From: Mesorhizobium sp. AR10
Lineage (GTDB): Bacteria > Pseudomonadota > Alphaproteobacteria > Rhizobiales > Rhizobiaceae
Reading direction: 5' to 3'
NCBI RefSeq assembly: GCF_024746795.1
Contig: NZ_CP080524.1
Coordinates: 1,364,001-1,428,000 of the forward strand
Length of the DNA: 64,000 bases
Position 1 is the first letter of the stretch. The number at the start of each line of letters is the position of its first letter. Positions 1-10,721 of this stretch are shown here, in pieces. The position numbers and the translations under genes are program-made. The notes under the pieces are model-generated. The model did not search any database and was not told the DNA's origin. It worked only from the letters and a program-made list of their open reading frames with translations.

Positions 1-728
1 GTCGCCGGATTGCGTTCGGCATCCGGGTTGCGGATGCGTTCGGCGCCACGGGCGATCTTGTCAAGGGCCGAAGCCAGCCACAGCGGGTTTCCGACGATCT
101 CGGCGCCGCGCCGGTCGGCCTCGTATTCACGGGTGCGGCTGACCGCCATCTGCACGATCATGGCGGCGAACGGCGCCACGATCATCGCCACCAGCACGCC
201 GACAAAGCCGAATGGGTTGTTGTTGTCGCGGTTGCCGCCGAAAAAGAAGGCGAAATTTCCGAGCATCGAGATCGCGCCGGCAAGCGTGGCGACGATCGTC
301 ATGGTCAGCGTGTCGCGGTGCTCCACATGGGCGAGTTCGTGCGCCATCACCGCCGCGACTTCCTCATGCGACAGCTGTTGCAGCAGGCCGGTGGAGGCGG
401 CAACCGCGGCATTTTGCGGGTTGCGACCGGTGGCGAAGGCATTCGGCTGCGGGTTGTCGATGAGATAGGTCTTCGGCATCGGCAGACCGGCGCGCTGGGC
501 CAGGCCCTGCACGATGGCATAGTATTCGGGCGCGTTTTTCTCGTCGACCTCGACTGCGCGGTTCATCGACAGCACCATCTTGTCGGCGTTCCAGTAGCTG
601 AACAGATTGGTGGCAGCGGCGATCAGCAAGGCGATCATCATGCCGCCGGTTCCGCCGATCAGAAAGCCGACGCCCATGAACAGCGCCGTCATCGCGGCAA
701 GAAGCATGGCGGTGCGGATGGTGTTCAT
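1..728 (-). CDS. htpX: Protease HtpX homolog (partial, C-terminus outside window)
   Basis: This is a membrane zinc metalloprotease of family M48, involved in quality control of inner-membrane proteins. About 242 residues are visible, reading leftwards off the window. Two hydrophobic segments occupy roughly residues 6-45. The zinc site HELAH is at residues 130-134, and the EYEAD motif that supplies the third zinc ligand follows near residue 220. The N-terminus [19 protein letters not shown] matches the family start. It is transcribed divergently from the DUF1674 gene at 834. Only the extreme C-terminus is missing. Confidence 0.95.
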   Translation of the reverse strand, partial: MNTIRTAMLLAAMTALFMGVGFLIGGTGGMMIALLIAAATNLFSYWNADKMVLSMNRAVEVDEKNAPEYYAIVQGLAQRAGLPMPKTYLIDNPQPNAFATGRNPQNAAVAASTGLLQQLSHEEVAAVMAHELAHVEHRDTLTMTIVATLAGAISMLGNFAFFFGGNRDNNNPFGFVGVLVAMIVAPFAAMIVQMAVSRTREYEADRRGAEIVGNPLWLASALDKIARGAERIRNPDAERNPA

Positions 729-833
729 CGTCTGCTCCGTCTCGGGCTGTGGTAAAAAGGGGTCGATCCTTGCGTGTTCATCGCTATATGATGGGAAACG
801 CTAGGCCCTGTTTCAATCCGCCGGAAATATCGC

Positions 834-1055
834 ATGGTCGACCAGCCCAGTAAAACAGACGCCGTCCCCGGTCGCGACGCACCGCAAAAGGCGTTGTCTC
901 CGGCGGCCAGCCGCGCGCTGGCGGAAGCCAAGGCGCGCCGTGAAGAGTATCGCGAAAAAGAAGCCGCCGTGCCGAAGGAAATCGGCGGCCGCGGCGGCAA
1001 GGAGCCCGGCCGCTATGGCGACTGGGAAGTCAAAGGCCTGACCAGCGACTTTTAG
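834..1055 (+). CDS. DUF1674 protein, succinate dehydrogenase assembly factor 4-like
   Basis: This 73-residue protein has a disordered, charged N-terminal half. Its C-terminus, about residues 50-73, carries the family signature of a Gly-rich stretch, then PGRYGDWE, KG and SDF at the very end. The mitochondrial relatives (SDHAF4/Sdh8) bind flavinylated SdhA and shield it during complex II assembly. A similar role here is inference from homology. The stop codon TAG lies at the outer edge of the inverted repeat that separates this gene from the converging HAD phosphatase. Confidence 0.85.
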   Translation: MVDQPSKTDAVPGRDAPQKALSPAASRALAEAKARREEYREKEAAVPKEIGGRGGKEPGRYGDWEVKGLTSDF

Positions 1056-1192
1056 GGGTGTGTTGATATTCAGGTGATGCCGGCCTGCAAGCGGCGGTTC
1101 CCTGCGCTTCCGGTGCTCACGTACAAAAGTACGCTCCGCTCCGGTTCTCCGGAACCATCGTTTTCGACTCGGCCTGAATCTCAACACACCCT
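1054..1192. repeat. Inverted-repeat intergenic element between two convergent stop codons
   Basis: The arms are 1054-1073 and 1173-1192 and are nearly perfect reverse complements (core GGTGTGTTGA). The roughly 100-base interior contains the palindrome-like GTACAAAAGTAC. The TAG stop of each flanking gene falls at the outer edge of an arm. The layout resembles the short palindromic intergenic elements common in rhizobial genomes. Copies elsewhere in the genome cannot be checked from this window. Confidence 0.65.
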
Positions 1193-1856
1193 AGGCGGCG
1201 CTGCGCTGGGGTTCGAGCGCGATCCAGCCGTTTTCATCGACGGTGATGCCGGTCCCCTCGTAACCGGCGATCGTGGCATGCTGGCTTTGCAGCGCATGCT
1301 GGTGGGTGGCACTGATCACCATGACAGCAGCGCCTGCCGCCTCTGCTGCGGCTATGCCGGCCGGCGCATCTTCGAAGACAAGGCAATCGCGGGCATCGAC
1401 GCCGAGCCGCTTTGCGCCGAGCCGGAAGCAGTCGGGCGCCGGCTTGCCGAAGGTGACATCCTCCGCCGCGACGAGGACGGCGGGAATCGGGATGCCGGCA
1501 GCCTTCATGCGCAGAAGCGCCAGCTCTCGCGGAGCCGAGGTGACGATGGCCCAGCGCTCAGGCGGCAATGACGCCAGGAACGCCGCAGCGCCGGCGATCG
1601 GAATAATGCCCTCCAGATCGGCCGCCTCGGCCTTCAAAAGAAGATCAGCCTCGTAGGCGGGATCGACACCGGGAAGCGCCAGCCGGCCGATGGTCTCGAT
1701 TGCCCGCACCCCATGGATCGTCGGCAGGAAGGCGGCGACGTCGAGACCTTGCCGATGGGCCCACTCTGCCCAGACCCGTTCCGCCGCGGCAATCGAATTG
1801 ATCACCGTGCCGTCCATATCGAACAGGAAGGCCGCGAATTTTCTGCTTGCAAACAT
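1191..1856 (-). CDS. HAD-superfamily sugar-phosphate phosphatase
   Basis: This 221-residue protein has the HAD motif I DMDGT at residues 13-17, holding the nucleophilic and acid/base aspartates. Motif II Thr-Ser lies in IVTSAP, motif III Lys in FGKPAPDCF, and the motif IV acidic pair in VFEDAPAG. The cap and overall length match the YfbT/HxpA-like group that dephosphorylates hexitol and sugar phosphates in the cytoplasm. The exact substrate cannot be read from the sequence. It converges on the DUF1674 gene across the inverted-repeat element. Confidence 0.85.
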   Translation of the reverse strand: MFASRKFAAFLFDMDGTVINSIAAAERVWAEWAHRQGLDVAAFLPTIHGVRAIETIGRLALPGVDPAYEADLLLKAEAADLEGIIPIAGAAAFLASLPPERWAIVTSAPRELALLRMKAAGIPIPAVLVAAEDVTFGKPAPDCFRLGAKRLGVDARDCLVFEDAPAGIAAAEAAGAAVMVISATHQHALQSQHATIAGYEGTGITVDENGWIALEPQRSAA

Positions 1857-2040
1857 CTGATATCCCTAGGTCGTTTCGGGGGATCGTCTCGGGAGGGCGA
1901 GAGGAGACACCAATCGTAACGGCGCGACGGCTGCATTGGAAGGCGCGCGGCTATCTTTTCGATCAATCGCAGGGAACCAGGGCGCGCCCTCTTGCGTTTG
2001 AGCAAAACTGTTTTCCACGATGATCGAAGGGGGGACCTCG

Positions 2041-2910
2041 ATGCTGATCCGGCTCGGATACGAAATCGCTATCGACTGTGTTGCAGCCACGCCGGTGATC
2101 TCCCTACTCGAAATCCACAGCGACCGGCAGGCCGACATCAAGCGGCAGACGCGGGTGCTGACCTCGCCCTCCGTGCCGACCAGGCTCTATCACGACGTTT
2201 TCGGCAATGCCTGCCGCCGCTTCACGGCGCCGGGCGGCGGTTTCCGCATCCTTTACGACGCGGTGGTCGAGGACAGCGGCGAGACCGACGAGGTCAACAC
2301 ACTGGCCAGGGAAGTGCCGGTGGCGGAGCTGCCGGACGACGTGCTTGGCTATCTCCTGGGCAGCCGCTACTGCGAGACCGATCACCTCAGCAATCTTGCC
2401 TGGCAACTTTTCGGCCATCTTCCACCGGGGTGGGCGCGGGTACAGGCGATCGTCGACTATGTCCACAACCGCCTGTCCTTCGGCTACGGCTATGCGCGAT
2501 CGACCCGAACGGCGGCCCAGGCGCATGAAGAGCGCGTCGGCGTCTGCCGCGATTTCGCCCATCTGGCGATCACGCTCTGCCGCTGTATGAACATCCCGGC
2601 CCGTTACGTTAACGGCTATCTCGGCGACATCGGCGTGCCGCTCGACCCGGCGCCGATGGATTTTTCGGCTTGGCTGGAAGTGTTCCTCGACGGCAAGTGG
2701 TACACGTTCGACCCCCGCCACAATATTCCGAGGATCGGCCGTGTCGTCATCGCGCGCGGCCGCGACGCCACCGACGTACCGCTGCTGCACAGTTTCGGCC
2801 CGCACCGGCTCAGCCTGTTCAAGGTCTGGACCTACGAGCAGGAAAGCAATCATTTCAACCCGCCCTATCACGGCATCGACAAGACCGTCAGCGCACAGAT
2901 GCTGGCATAG
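2041..2910 (+). CDS. Transglutaminase-like domain protein
   Basis: This is a 289-residue protein. The N-terminal about 130 residues form a beta-rich domain typical of bacterial transglutaminase-like proteins. The catalytic Cys169 sits in GVCRDFAH, and an Asp lies in the WYTFDPRHN motif (about residue 224). Where most relatives have His before AW, this protein reads FSAW (Ser209). The ATG at 2041 was chosen because a G-rich ribosome binding site lies 7-12 bases upstream. An in-frame ATG at 2020 has none. A peptidase or amidase role is possible but unproven. Confidence 0.85.
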   Translation: MLIRLGYEIAIDCVAATPVISLLEIHSDRQADIKRQTRVLTSPSVPTRLYHDVFGNACRRFTAPGGGFRILYDAVVEDSGETDEVNTLAREVPVAELPDDVLGYLLGSRYCETDHLSNLAWQLFGHLPPGWARVQAIVDYVHNRLSFGYGYARSTRTAAQAHEERVGVCRDFAHLAITLCRCMNIPARYVNGYLGDIGVPLDPAPMDFSAWLEVFLDGKWYTFDPRHNIPRIGRVVIARGRDATDVPLLHSFGPHRLSLFKVWTYEQESNHFNPPYHGIDKTVSAQMLA

Positions 2911-3220
2911 ACGCCAACTGTTTTCATTCATCCGATTGCGGTGAACTCTGATCCGGTTCGGCACAATCCGCCTGTGCCGAAGCGGGACGCGTGCAGCCAT
3001 TCCGCGCCATAGGAGCGAGATCATGATAAGCGCTTCGTAAACGAAGTTGTGGCCACCCCTTTTCGTTTACGCCTTGTTCATCGTGTTTGGTTTCGAAACC
3101 AAACAAAAACAAGGGCTTGGTGATCGGCGCCCGACCTTCGGCCAACAGCGGCAGCACCCGGCCGGATTCCTGCAATGTCCCTCATACGGCTTCAAAGCCG
3201 TGTTGAGCGGAGGCGGAAAC
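2911..3220. other. Intergenic region with palindromes upstream of the TadG-like gene
   Basis: No coding gene is seen. A perfect 20-base palindrome lies at 3085-3104 (GTTTGGTTTC then its complement). A CTTCGT/ACGAAG hairpin lies near 3033-3046, and its outer sequence GTAAACGA recurs inverted at 3063-3070. These could be an operator or a terminator of the upstream gene. No T-tract follows, so an operator is somewhat likelier. Confidence 0.4.
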
Positions 3221-4636
3221 ATGCGGCGTTCCAAAGGTTTGGTTCAGGCGATCGGTGGCTTTGCCAGGGATCGCAACGGAAATTTCGCGATCCTGTTCGG
3301 CGTGGTCGCAGCGGTTCTGGCGCTGGGCGTCGGCTTCGCCGTCAATATCTCGCAGCTCTACAATGCAAAATCGAGCCTGCAGAGCGTGGTCGATGCAGCG
3401 GTGACCTCGACGGCCCGCGACCTGACGACCGGCCAAATCAAGGAAGCCGATGCGAACAAGTCGGTGCAGGCGTTTCTCGACGCCAACAGCACGGCCGGCA
3501 TCCTTCAGGCCGACCAGATCGTTCTCGACACATTGACAATCGACAGGACGGCCAAGACGGTCCAGGCGGATGTCCATGTCGATGTCGCCTTCTATTTTCC
3601 GCTTTTCAGCATGGGCGACCTGCAGCGCGTGCCGGCCTCCACCAAGGCGCTCTACTCGGACAAGAAGATCGAGGTGGCGATGATGCTCGACATCACGGGG
3701 TCAATGAAGAAGAACGGCAAAAAGGACAAGATCGGCGACCTGCAGGATGCGGCTTCGAATGCAGTGCACGATCTGCTGGAAACGAACTTTGACAAGAACG
3801 ATCCCCGGGTGCGGGTGGCGATCGTTCCCTACGCCGAGGCCGTCAACACAGGCGGTCTGGCCGGCACGGTGTTCGTCGAGCCGCGAAACGGATCGCAGGT
3901 GGTGCCGCCGCCGATCGATGCGCCGGTCTCGGTGGCTTTGACCCCGGCGCCCGATAAATGCGCTACCGAACGCAAGGACAAGGACGGCTACGCCGACTAC
4001 TCGTCGGATGGTCCCAGCACACCGCGTCTGAACAGCAAGGGCAAGACCTATCTGGCCAAGGTCAATCGTGACTATCGGATGGGCAAGTGTCCGTCCGCTG
4101 CGCTCATTCCGCTGACGGCGGATGAAGACAGACTGCAGAAGACAATCACTGATTTCAATGCGGATGGGGTCACCGCCGGCGGCATCGCCGCGCAATGGGG
4201 GTACTACATGCTTTCCCCGTCCTGGCGTCCGGCTATTGCCGATGCCGGCCTGGGCGCCGGGCCTGACAATTTCGACAAGAAGAAGGTGGCCAAGATTGCA
4301 ATCCTGATGACGGATGGTCAGTTCAACACGGCTTTCGCCCGTGGGCGCGGCACACCCAAATCGCAGGATGCGGGGCAGATGTCGCGCGGCAATGCCGAGA
4401 GCATCTGCAGCAACATGAGGCAGGACGGCATCGAGATATTCACGATCGGCTTCGATCTGAACGACCCGACCATGACGGCGACAGAACGCGATCAGGCAAA
4501 GAAAGTGCTCAAGGACTGCGCGACGCCCGACACGTCCTCGCTGAAGCACTACTACGAGGCTGCCACCGGCACCGAGCTGGATGAGGCCTTCGGCGAAATC
4601 GTTCGCAATATCGAGTCGCTGACGATCACCTATTGA
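3221..4636 (+). CDS. TadE/TadG-like protein with von Willebrand factor A domain
   Basis: This 471-residue protein has a short cytoplasmic N-terminus and one membrane segment at about residues 22-42, preceded by RDRNGNFAIL, the typical TadE/TadG start. A C-terminal vWA domain follows. Its metal-ion-dependent adhesion site is DITGS at residues 157-161, with ILMTDGQF near residue 363. Such proteins are minor pseudopilins or surface proteins of Flp/Tad pili. No other tad gene is nearby, so this is probably a stand-alone paralogue. The start at 3221 follows a GGAGG ribosome binding site. Longer in-frame starts lack one. Confidence 0.85.
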   Translation: MRRSKGLVQAIGGFARDRNGNFAILFGVVAAVLALGVGFAVNISQLYNAKSSLQSVVDAAVTSTARDLTTGQIKEADANKSVQAFLDANSTAGILQADQIVLDTLTIDRTAKTVQADVHVDVAFYFPLFSMGDLQRVPASTKALYSDKKIEVAMMLDITGSMKKNGKKDKIGDLQDAASNAVHDLLETNFDKNDPRVRVAIVPYAEAVNTGGLAGTVFVEPRNGSQVVPPPIDAPVSVALTPAPDKCATERKDKDGYADYSSDGPSTPRLNSKGKTYLAKVNRDYRMGKCPSAALIPLTADEDRLQKTITDFNADGVTAGGIAAQWGYYMLSPSWRPAIADAGLGAGPDNFDKKKVAKIAILMTDGQFNTAFARGRGTPKSQDAGQMSRGNAESICSNMRQDGIEIFTIGFDLNDPTMTATERDQAKKVLKDCATPDTSSLKHYYEAATGTELDEAFGEIVRNIESLTITY

Positions 4637-4680
4637 GTTTCATTGCGAGTCGCCTTCACTTCGCGAAGCTCACAAAGGAA

Positions 4681-4713
4681 AAGGCCGCCCCTTCTTGCGA
4701 AGCTGGCGGCCTT
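4681..4713 (-). terminator. Intrinsic terminator, best read on the minus strand
   Basis: The stem is AAGGCCGCC (4681-4689) pairing with GGCGGCCTT (4705-4713). On the minus strand it continues into a T-rich run (CCTTTTCCTTTGTG). The plus-strand side has a weaker tail, so it may also end tadG transcription. Confidence 0.7.
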
Positions 4714-4778
4714 CCGTGTTTCCGTCCGTGGCGCGGCCCATGGCAGTGACCGAAGTCACCCGCCGCGCATTTCGCGCC

Positions 4779-4850
4779 TTAACGGGAAGACTGCTTCCCG
4801 AAAGTGCAATCCGCTGAGGCCACGTTCTGGAAAACGAAATCACTCGACAT
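4779..4850 (-). CDS. 23-residue small ORF with an extremely strong ribosome binding site
   Basis: The ORF runs from ATG at 4850 to TAA at 4779-4781 and encodes MSSDFVFQNVASADC followed by TFGKQSSR. GGAGGTGATC ends two bases before the ATG, so the full anti-Shine-Dalgarno match may hinder rather than help initiation. I do not recognise the peptide. A leader-type or regulatory function is possible. Confidence 0.4.
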   Translation of the reverse strand: MSSDFVFQNVASADCTFGKQSSR

Positions 4851-5026
4851 CGGATCACCTCCTTTCGATTTGTTGAACACACACTCATGATGGGGTGCGT
4901 TGCAGCAAAAGACAAGGCGCTACGCTGAAAAAGCTGCGCGCCGCCTTTTCCGTGCGGATTGGGTTGCAGCAGGCCAATCAAGCGGCCAAAATCCTGACAT
5001 TGGACCGCGCTGTTACCGGAGAGGAT

Positions 5027-6295
5027 ATGGACGCAGCCGACAGAGCCGCACGGATCGTGCGAACGGTCGTCGAAACGCTGAAGCCGGGTTTTGCGGTCAG
5101 GCTGTGGACCGGAGAGCGGATCGGTCCTGCCACCGGTCCCGTGCTCGTCATCAACGACCAGGACATCGTCTGGCAGGTCGTGCGGCGACCGTCACTGTCG
5201 ACACTGATCGAGATGTGGGTGTCGAAGGTCATCGACCTGGAAGACGGTTCTCCGCTCGATCTCTATGCAATGCCTTTCGAAGGCAAGCTGCGCAGCAAGC
5301 TGAAATCACTGCCGAAGGTGGCGATTCTGCGCGACCTGCCTGCCGTGCTGTTTTCGCGCAAGCAAATGACGGCGCGCAGCGATCTGGCCGGCCGCAACCC
5401 GTTCGTCAGCGGCTCGAGCAAGGAGGCGATCGAACACCACTACGACATCTCCAATGCCTTCTATCGGCTCTTTCTCGATGAGCGCATGGTCTACAGCTGC
5501 GGCTACTTCAAGGACTTCGCCAACGACATCGACCAGGCACAGGCCGACAAGCTGGAACATATCTGCCGCAAGCTGCGGCTGAAGCCGGGCGACCGACTTC
5601 TCGACATCGGCTGTGGATGGGGCGGGATGCTGATCCATGCTGCCAAGAATCATGGCGTGATCGGCCACGGCGTCTCGCTGTCGGAGGAACAGACGGCGCT
5701 TGCGCGCGAGCGCATCCGCGCCGAAGGTCTGCAAGACCGGATCACCATCGACATCAAATCCTATACCGACCTCGACGGCAGCTATGACAAGATCTCGTCG
5801 ATCGGCATGTTCGAGCATCTCGGACTTGCCAATCACGATACGTACTTCTCAACCCTTCATCGGCTGCTCAAGCCGGGCGGCATCTACCTGCATCACGCCA
5901 TCACAAAACGCGACAAGGGCAGCCTGAAGAAGACGCTGCGCAAGGACCCCGGATACAAAGCGCTGATCAAATATATCTTCCCGGGCGGCGAACTCGATAC
6001 GATCGGCATGACGGTGGGCAATCTCGAGGCGCACGGTTTTCTGGTCTACGACGTCGAGAATTTGCGCGAGCACTATGCCCAGACCTGTCGCTTGTGGGCG
6101 CAACGGCTGCACGCGCGGTTCGACGCGGCTGTCGCCGAGGTGGGCGAGCCAAAGGCGAGGCTGTGGCTGCTCTATCTCGCGGGATGTTCGCAGATGTTCA
6201 GGAACGGTTCGACACAGCTTTTTCAAACGGTGGCGACACGAAGAACGCGCGATCTGAGCGGCCTGCCGCCGACGCGGGCGGATTTGTATCGGTAG
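5027..6295 (+). CDS. cfa: Cyclopropane-fatty-acyl-phospholipid synthase family methyltransferase
   Basis: This 422-residue protein matches the CfaS/Mycolic acid cyclopropane synthase family in length and order. An N-terminal lipid-binding region is followed by EHHYDISNAFYRLFLDERM. The SAM-binding motif LLDIGCGWGG lies at about residues 190-200. FEHLG and the C-terminal HYAQTCRLWAQR motif follow. The enzyme transfers a methylene group from SAM to unsaturated acyl chains of membrane phospholipids. The ATG at 5027 follows GGAGAGG. An in-frame upstream start at 4895 would run into the RNA candidate's promoter side. Confidence 0.9.
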   Translation: MDAADRAARIVRTVVETLKPGFAVRLWTGERIGPATGPVLVINDQDIVWQVVRRPSLSTLIEMWVSKVIDLEDGSPLDLYAMPFEGKLRSKLKSLPKVAILRDLPAVLFSRKQMTARSDLAGRNPFVSGSSKEAIEHHYDISNAFYRLFLDERMVYSCGYFKDFANDIDQAQADKLEHICRKLRLKPGDRLLDIGCGWGGMLIHAAKNHGVIGHGVSLSEEQTALARERIRAEGLQDRITIDIKSYTDLDGSYDKISSIGMFEHLGLANHDTYFSTLHRLLKPGGIYLHHAITKRDKGSLKKTLRKDPGYKALIKYIFPGGELDTIGMTVGNLEAHGFLVYDVENLREHYAQTCRLWAQRLHARFDAAVAEVGEPKARLWLLYLAGCSQMFRNGSTQLFQTVATRRTRDLSGLPPTRADLYR

Positions 6296-6309
6296 TGGAG
6301 GACAGGGGT

Positions 6310-7052
6310 TTAGACGAACCGCATCGTCGCGCCGATCTCGACGCTGGCCGGCTGGTCGACCGTGCAGTAGACGCCGAGATTGTGCGCGTTGTGACGAACC
6401 AGATTGCGCAGGATGGCCGGGTCGTTGTCGAAACCATCCTGGGCGATGATGGTGAAGCCGCAGCGGCGGCACGGCTCGGAGACGGTCAAGTTGAGGTCGC
6501 CGATCGCCAGCTTTCGTCCGATCCATTCCGTTTCGGGGAACGACCCTTCGATTGCCGCCATGTCGACGACGATGTTGGGGCGGAAGCGGCGCGGGTCGGC
6601 AGCACCCTCGGGATGAAGTGCCTTCAGGCGCGCCAGCGACGCCGTGGTCAGGAGATGGATGGGGGCCTTGCGGTAACGCTCGGCAGTCAATGGACCGGAA
6701 TAGCCGGGTGCTGCGTTCTCCTGCCGGAATGGCCGGATCGACGCTTCAAAGCCGAGATAGGCGGAAACGGCGCGATCGCTTTCGGCGCCCGGTGCGGCCA
6801 GCCAGTCGCCGTCGGGAACGGCGACCTCAAGTTCGTGGGCTCGCGACAGCCTGGTGCGGATGCGCGGCACCTTGTGCCATTTCGCGTCGCGATCGGGTCG
6901 GGCGATTTCATTGTCGGAGACATCCACGAAGCCGAACATGCGGTCGCCGTCGATGCTTTCCCGATCCACCGAGATCGCATCCATGCGCTCGCCGGCGAGC
7001 GAACTCGCCGGATAGCGCCAAAGTTCGGTGACGGCGCCGACTGTTGATTGCA

Positions 7053-7053
<1 letters not shown>
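6310..7053 (-). CDS. MOSC domain-containing protein
   Basis: This 247-residue protein has an N-terminal MOSC beta-barrel (VTELWRYPASSLAGERM) and a C-terminal MOSC domain. The conserved cysteine lies in SEPCRRCGFT. MOSC proteins are predicted sulfur carriers related to molybdenum cofactor sulfurase and to YcbX-type N-hydroxylamine reductases. The start codon overlaps the acsA stop by one base (TGATG), so the two are translationally coupled and co-transcribed. A metabolic link to acetyl-CoA synthetase is not obvious. Confidence 0.88.
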
Positions 7054-9008
<1,955 letters not shown>

Positions 9009-9312
9009 TTCTTCACTTTCCTCCCAAACCAGCCGCCGGCTTGACCACCGGCGGGATCGCGGCAACGCGGCCGCGAATTCGCGCGCATTATTAACAGTTC
9101 CGCGGTGACGGCAATATTAGACGTTGGGTTTGCGTGGCGGGATGCCGCAGATGCGCTTTTTTGCTGGTGTCAGCACTCGGCTACGGCCGCTGCTAACTGC
9201 ATGTTTTCGCGCGGAAAACTCGGATGCGATCAGGAAAAATCAATAGACAGTTAAGTAACAAAGCGCACAATCTGATGTGGGGAGGACAGGAGAATCAACC
9301 TGGGGGCTTGCA

Positions 9313-9585
9313 ATGCGCGACCATTCCGAAATGGACCTGATGCTGAAAGGCTATGGTTTGACCACGGCCAAGATTCTTTATCACTTTCCTGACCATCCGC
9401 ATCTGCTGCAGAGCTATATCTGGCAGGACTACGACATCGCCCCGAAATTCCCGGTGCTGATCCGCTTCATCGAGTTCTGGCAGACCAAGCTCGACGGCCC
9501 GCTGCATTCGGTCGTCTACACGCACCAGAAGCTGATCGCTCCGAACGAATGGCGGAAGGTGGATGGCGAGTTCGTCCTGCACTAG
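9313..9585 (+). CDS. usg: Usg family protein
   Basis: This 90-residue protein starts MRDHSEMDLMLKGYGLTTA and contains YHFPDHPHLLQSYIWQDYD. Both match the small alphaproteobacterial Usg family, often found near tryptophan genes and of unknown function. The ATG at 9313 gives the usual family length. An in-frame GTG at 9277 would add 12 residues and is less likely. A hairpin that can terminate transcription in both directions follows at 9599. Confidence 0.85.
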   Translation: MRDHSEMDLMLKGYGLTTAKILYHFPDHPHLLQSYIWQDYDIAPKFPVLIRFIEFWQTKLDGPLHSVVYTHQKLIAPNEWRKVDGEFVLH

Positions 9586-9598
9586 GGGCGCAGCGCGT

Positions 9599-9623
9599 AA
9601 TCTCCCCCTCAAGGGGGGAGATT
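9599..9623. terminator. Bidirectional hairpin between convergent genes
   Basis: The arms AATCTCCCCC and GGGGGAGATT flank a short loop between usg and the converging aldo/keto reductase. The outer A/T pairs give short T-runs on both strands. Confidence 0.65.
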
Positions 9624-9638
9624 GGGCGGCACCAGCGC

Positions 9639-10673
9639 TCAGACCGCTGGCGGGCTGAGCCGGGCAAAACCCTCCTGCCGGCGATAGGGGAAATACGGGT
9701 AGGGCGCGGTGACCTCGCTTGCTGCGTCGAGCTTCTTCATCTGGTCCGGCGTCAGCGTCCAACCAATGGCGCCGAGGTTCTGGCGCAACTGTTCCTCGTT
9801 GCGGGCGCCGATGATGACGGAGGAGACGGTCGGGCGCTGCAAGAGCCAGTTGATGGCGATCTGCGGAACGGTCTTGCCGGTTTCCTCGGCTACGGAGTCG
9901 AGCGCATCCATGACCCGGTAGAGATGCTCGTCCTCGACCGGCGGCCCGAAGCTTGCCGTGTCGTGCAGCCGGCTTTTTTCCGGCAATGTCTCGCCGCGGC
10001 GGATCTTGCCGGTCAGGCGGCCCCAGCCGAGCGGGCTCCACACCAGCGCGCCGACGCCCTGGTCGAGCCCGAGCGGCATAAGCTCCCACTCATAGTCGCG
10101 GCCGACCAGCGAATAATAGACCTGATGAGCGACGTAACGCGGATAGCCGTGTCTGTCGGCTACGCCGAGCGATTTCATCACCTGCCAGCCGGAGAAGTTG
10201 GAGACGCCGACATAGCGCAGCTTGCCGGCGCGCACGAGATCGTCGAGCGTCGACAGCACCTCCTCTATCGGCGTTCCGGCGTCGAAGGCATGCAGCTGCA
10301 AGAGGTCGATGTAGTCAGTGCCGAGACGCCTGAGCGCGTCTTCCACGGATTTGATCAGTCTGGACCGGGACGAACCGAAATCGGCCGGCCCGTCGCCCAT
10401 CGGCAAAGAGGTCTTGGTCGAGATCAGCGCGGCGTCGCGGCGTCCCTTGATGGCTTCGCCGAGCACCTCTTCAGATGCGCCGTTCGAATAGACGTCGGCG
10501 GTGTCGAACAGGTTGACGCCGGCCTCCAGGCAGATGTCGATCAGCCGTCGTGCTTCCTTCGCATCGCTGTGGCCCCAGGCGCCAAACAGCGGCCCTGAGC
10601 CGCCGAAGGTCCCAGTGCCGAATGAAAGCGCCGGCACCTTCAGGCCCGATGCGCCGAGAGGTCGATAGTCCAT
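9639..10673 (-). CDS. Aldo/keto reductase
   Basis: This 344-residue NAD(P)H-dependent oxidoreductase of the AKR superfamily is a single TIM barrel. The catalytic residues include Asp/Tyr in NLFDTADVYSNG, a Lys in ISTKTSLPMG, and a His in LLQLHAFD. Further motifs are YVGVSNFSGWQ and, near the C-terminus, the cofactor region SVIIGARNEEQLRQNL. It resembles the YajO/general-stress group that reduces aldehydes. The natural substrate is unknown. It follows the MFS gene on the same strand after about 50 bases and may share its transcript. Confidence 0.9.
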   Translation of the reverse strand: MDYRPLGASGLKVPALSFGTGTFGGSGPLFGAWGHSDAKEARRLIDICLEAGVNLFDTADVYSNGASEEVLGEAIKGRRDAALISTKTSLPMGDGPADFGSSRSRLIKSVEDALRRLGTDYIDLLQLHAFDAGTPIEEVLSTLDDLVRAGKLRYVGVSNFSGWQVMKSLGVADRHGYPRYVAHQVYYSLVGRDYEWELMPLGLDQGVGALVWSPLGWGRLTGKIRRGETLPEKSRLHDTASFGPPVEDEHLYRVMDALDSVAEETGKTVPQIAINWLLQRPTVSSVIIGARNEEQLRQNLGAIGWTLTPDQMKKLDAASEVTAPYPYFPYRRQEGFARLSPPAV

Positions 10674-10721
10674 CTTTTTTGCTCCTGGTTATTCCGAAAG
10701 CGGATTGGATTCTTGCGATCG

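Larger units (their letters stand above)
4676..4900 (-). ncRNA. Candidate structured small RNA / short mRNA (minus strand)
   Basis: Read leftwards, this gap holds in order: GAAAGGAGGTGATCC, the full complement of the 16S rRNA 3' end (4852-4866); a 23-codon ORF; a GGGAAG/CTTCCC hairpin (4786-4801); a GTGAC-TTCG-GTCAC tetraloop hairpin near 4745-4760; and an intrinsic terminator. This order of translation signal, stems and terminator is what an independent short transcript would show. Neither flanking plus-strand gene needs these elements. The 5' end is a guess. Confidence 0.5.

Noticed and set aside
4852..4866. Match to the 3' end of 16S rRNA as a possible rRNA fragment
   Set aside because: Only 15 bases match, with no flanking rRNA sequence; better explained as a Shine-Dalgarno element on the other strand.
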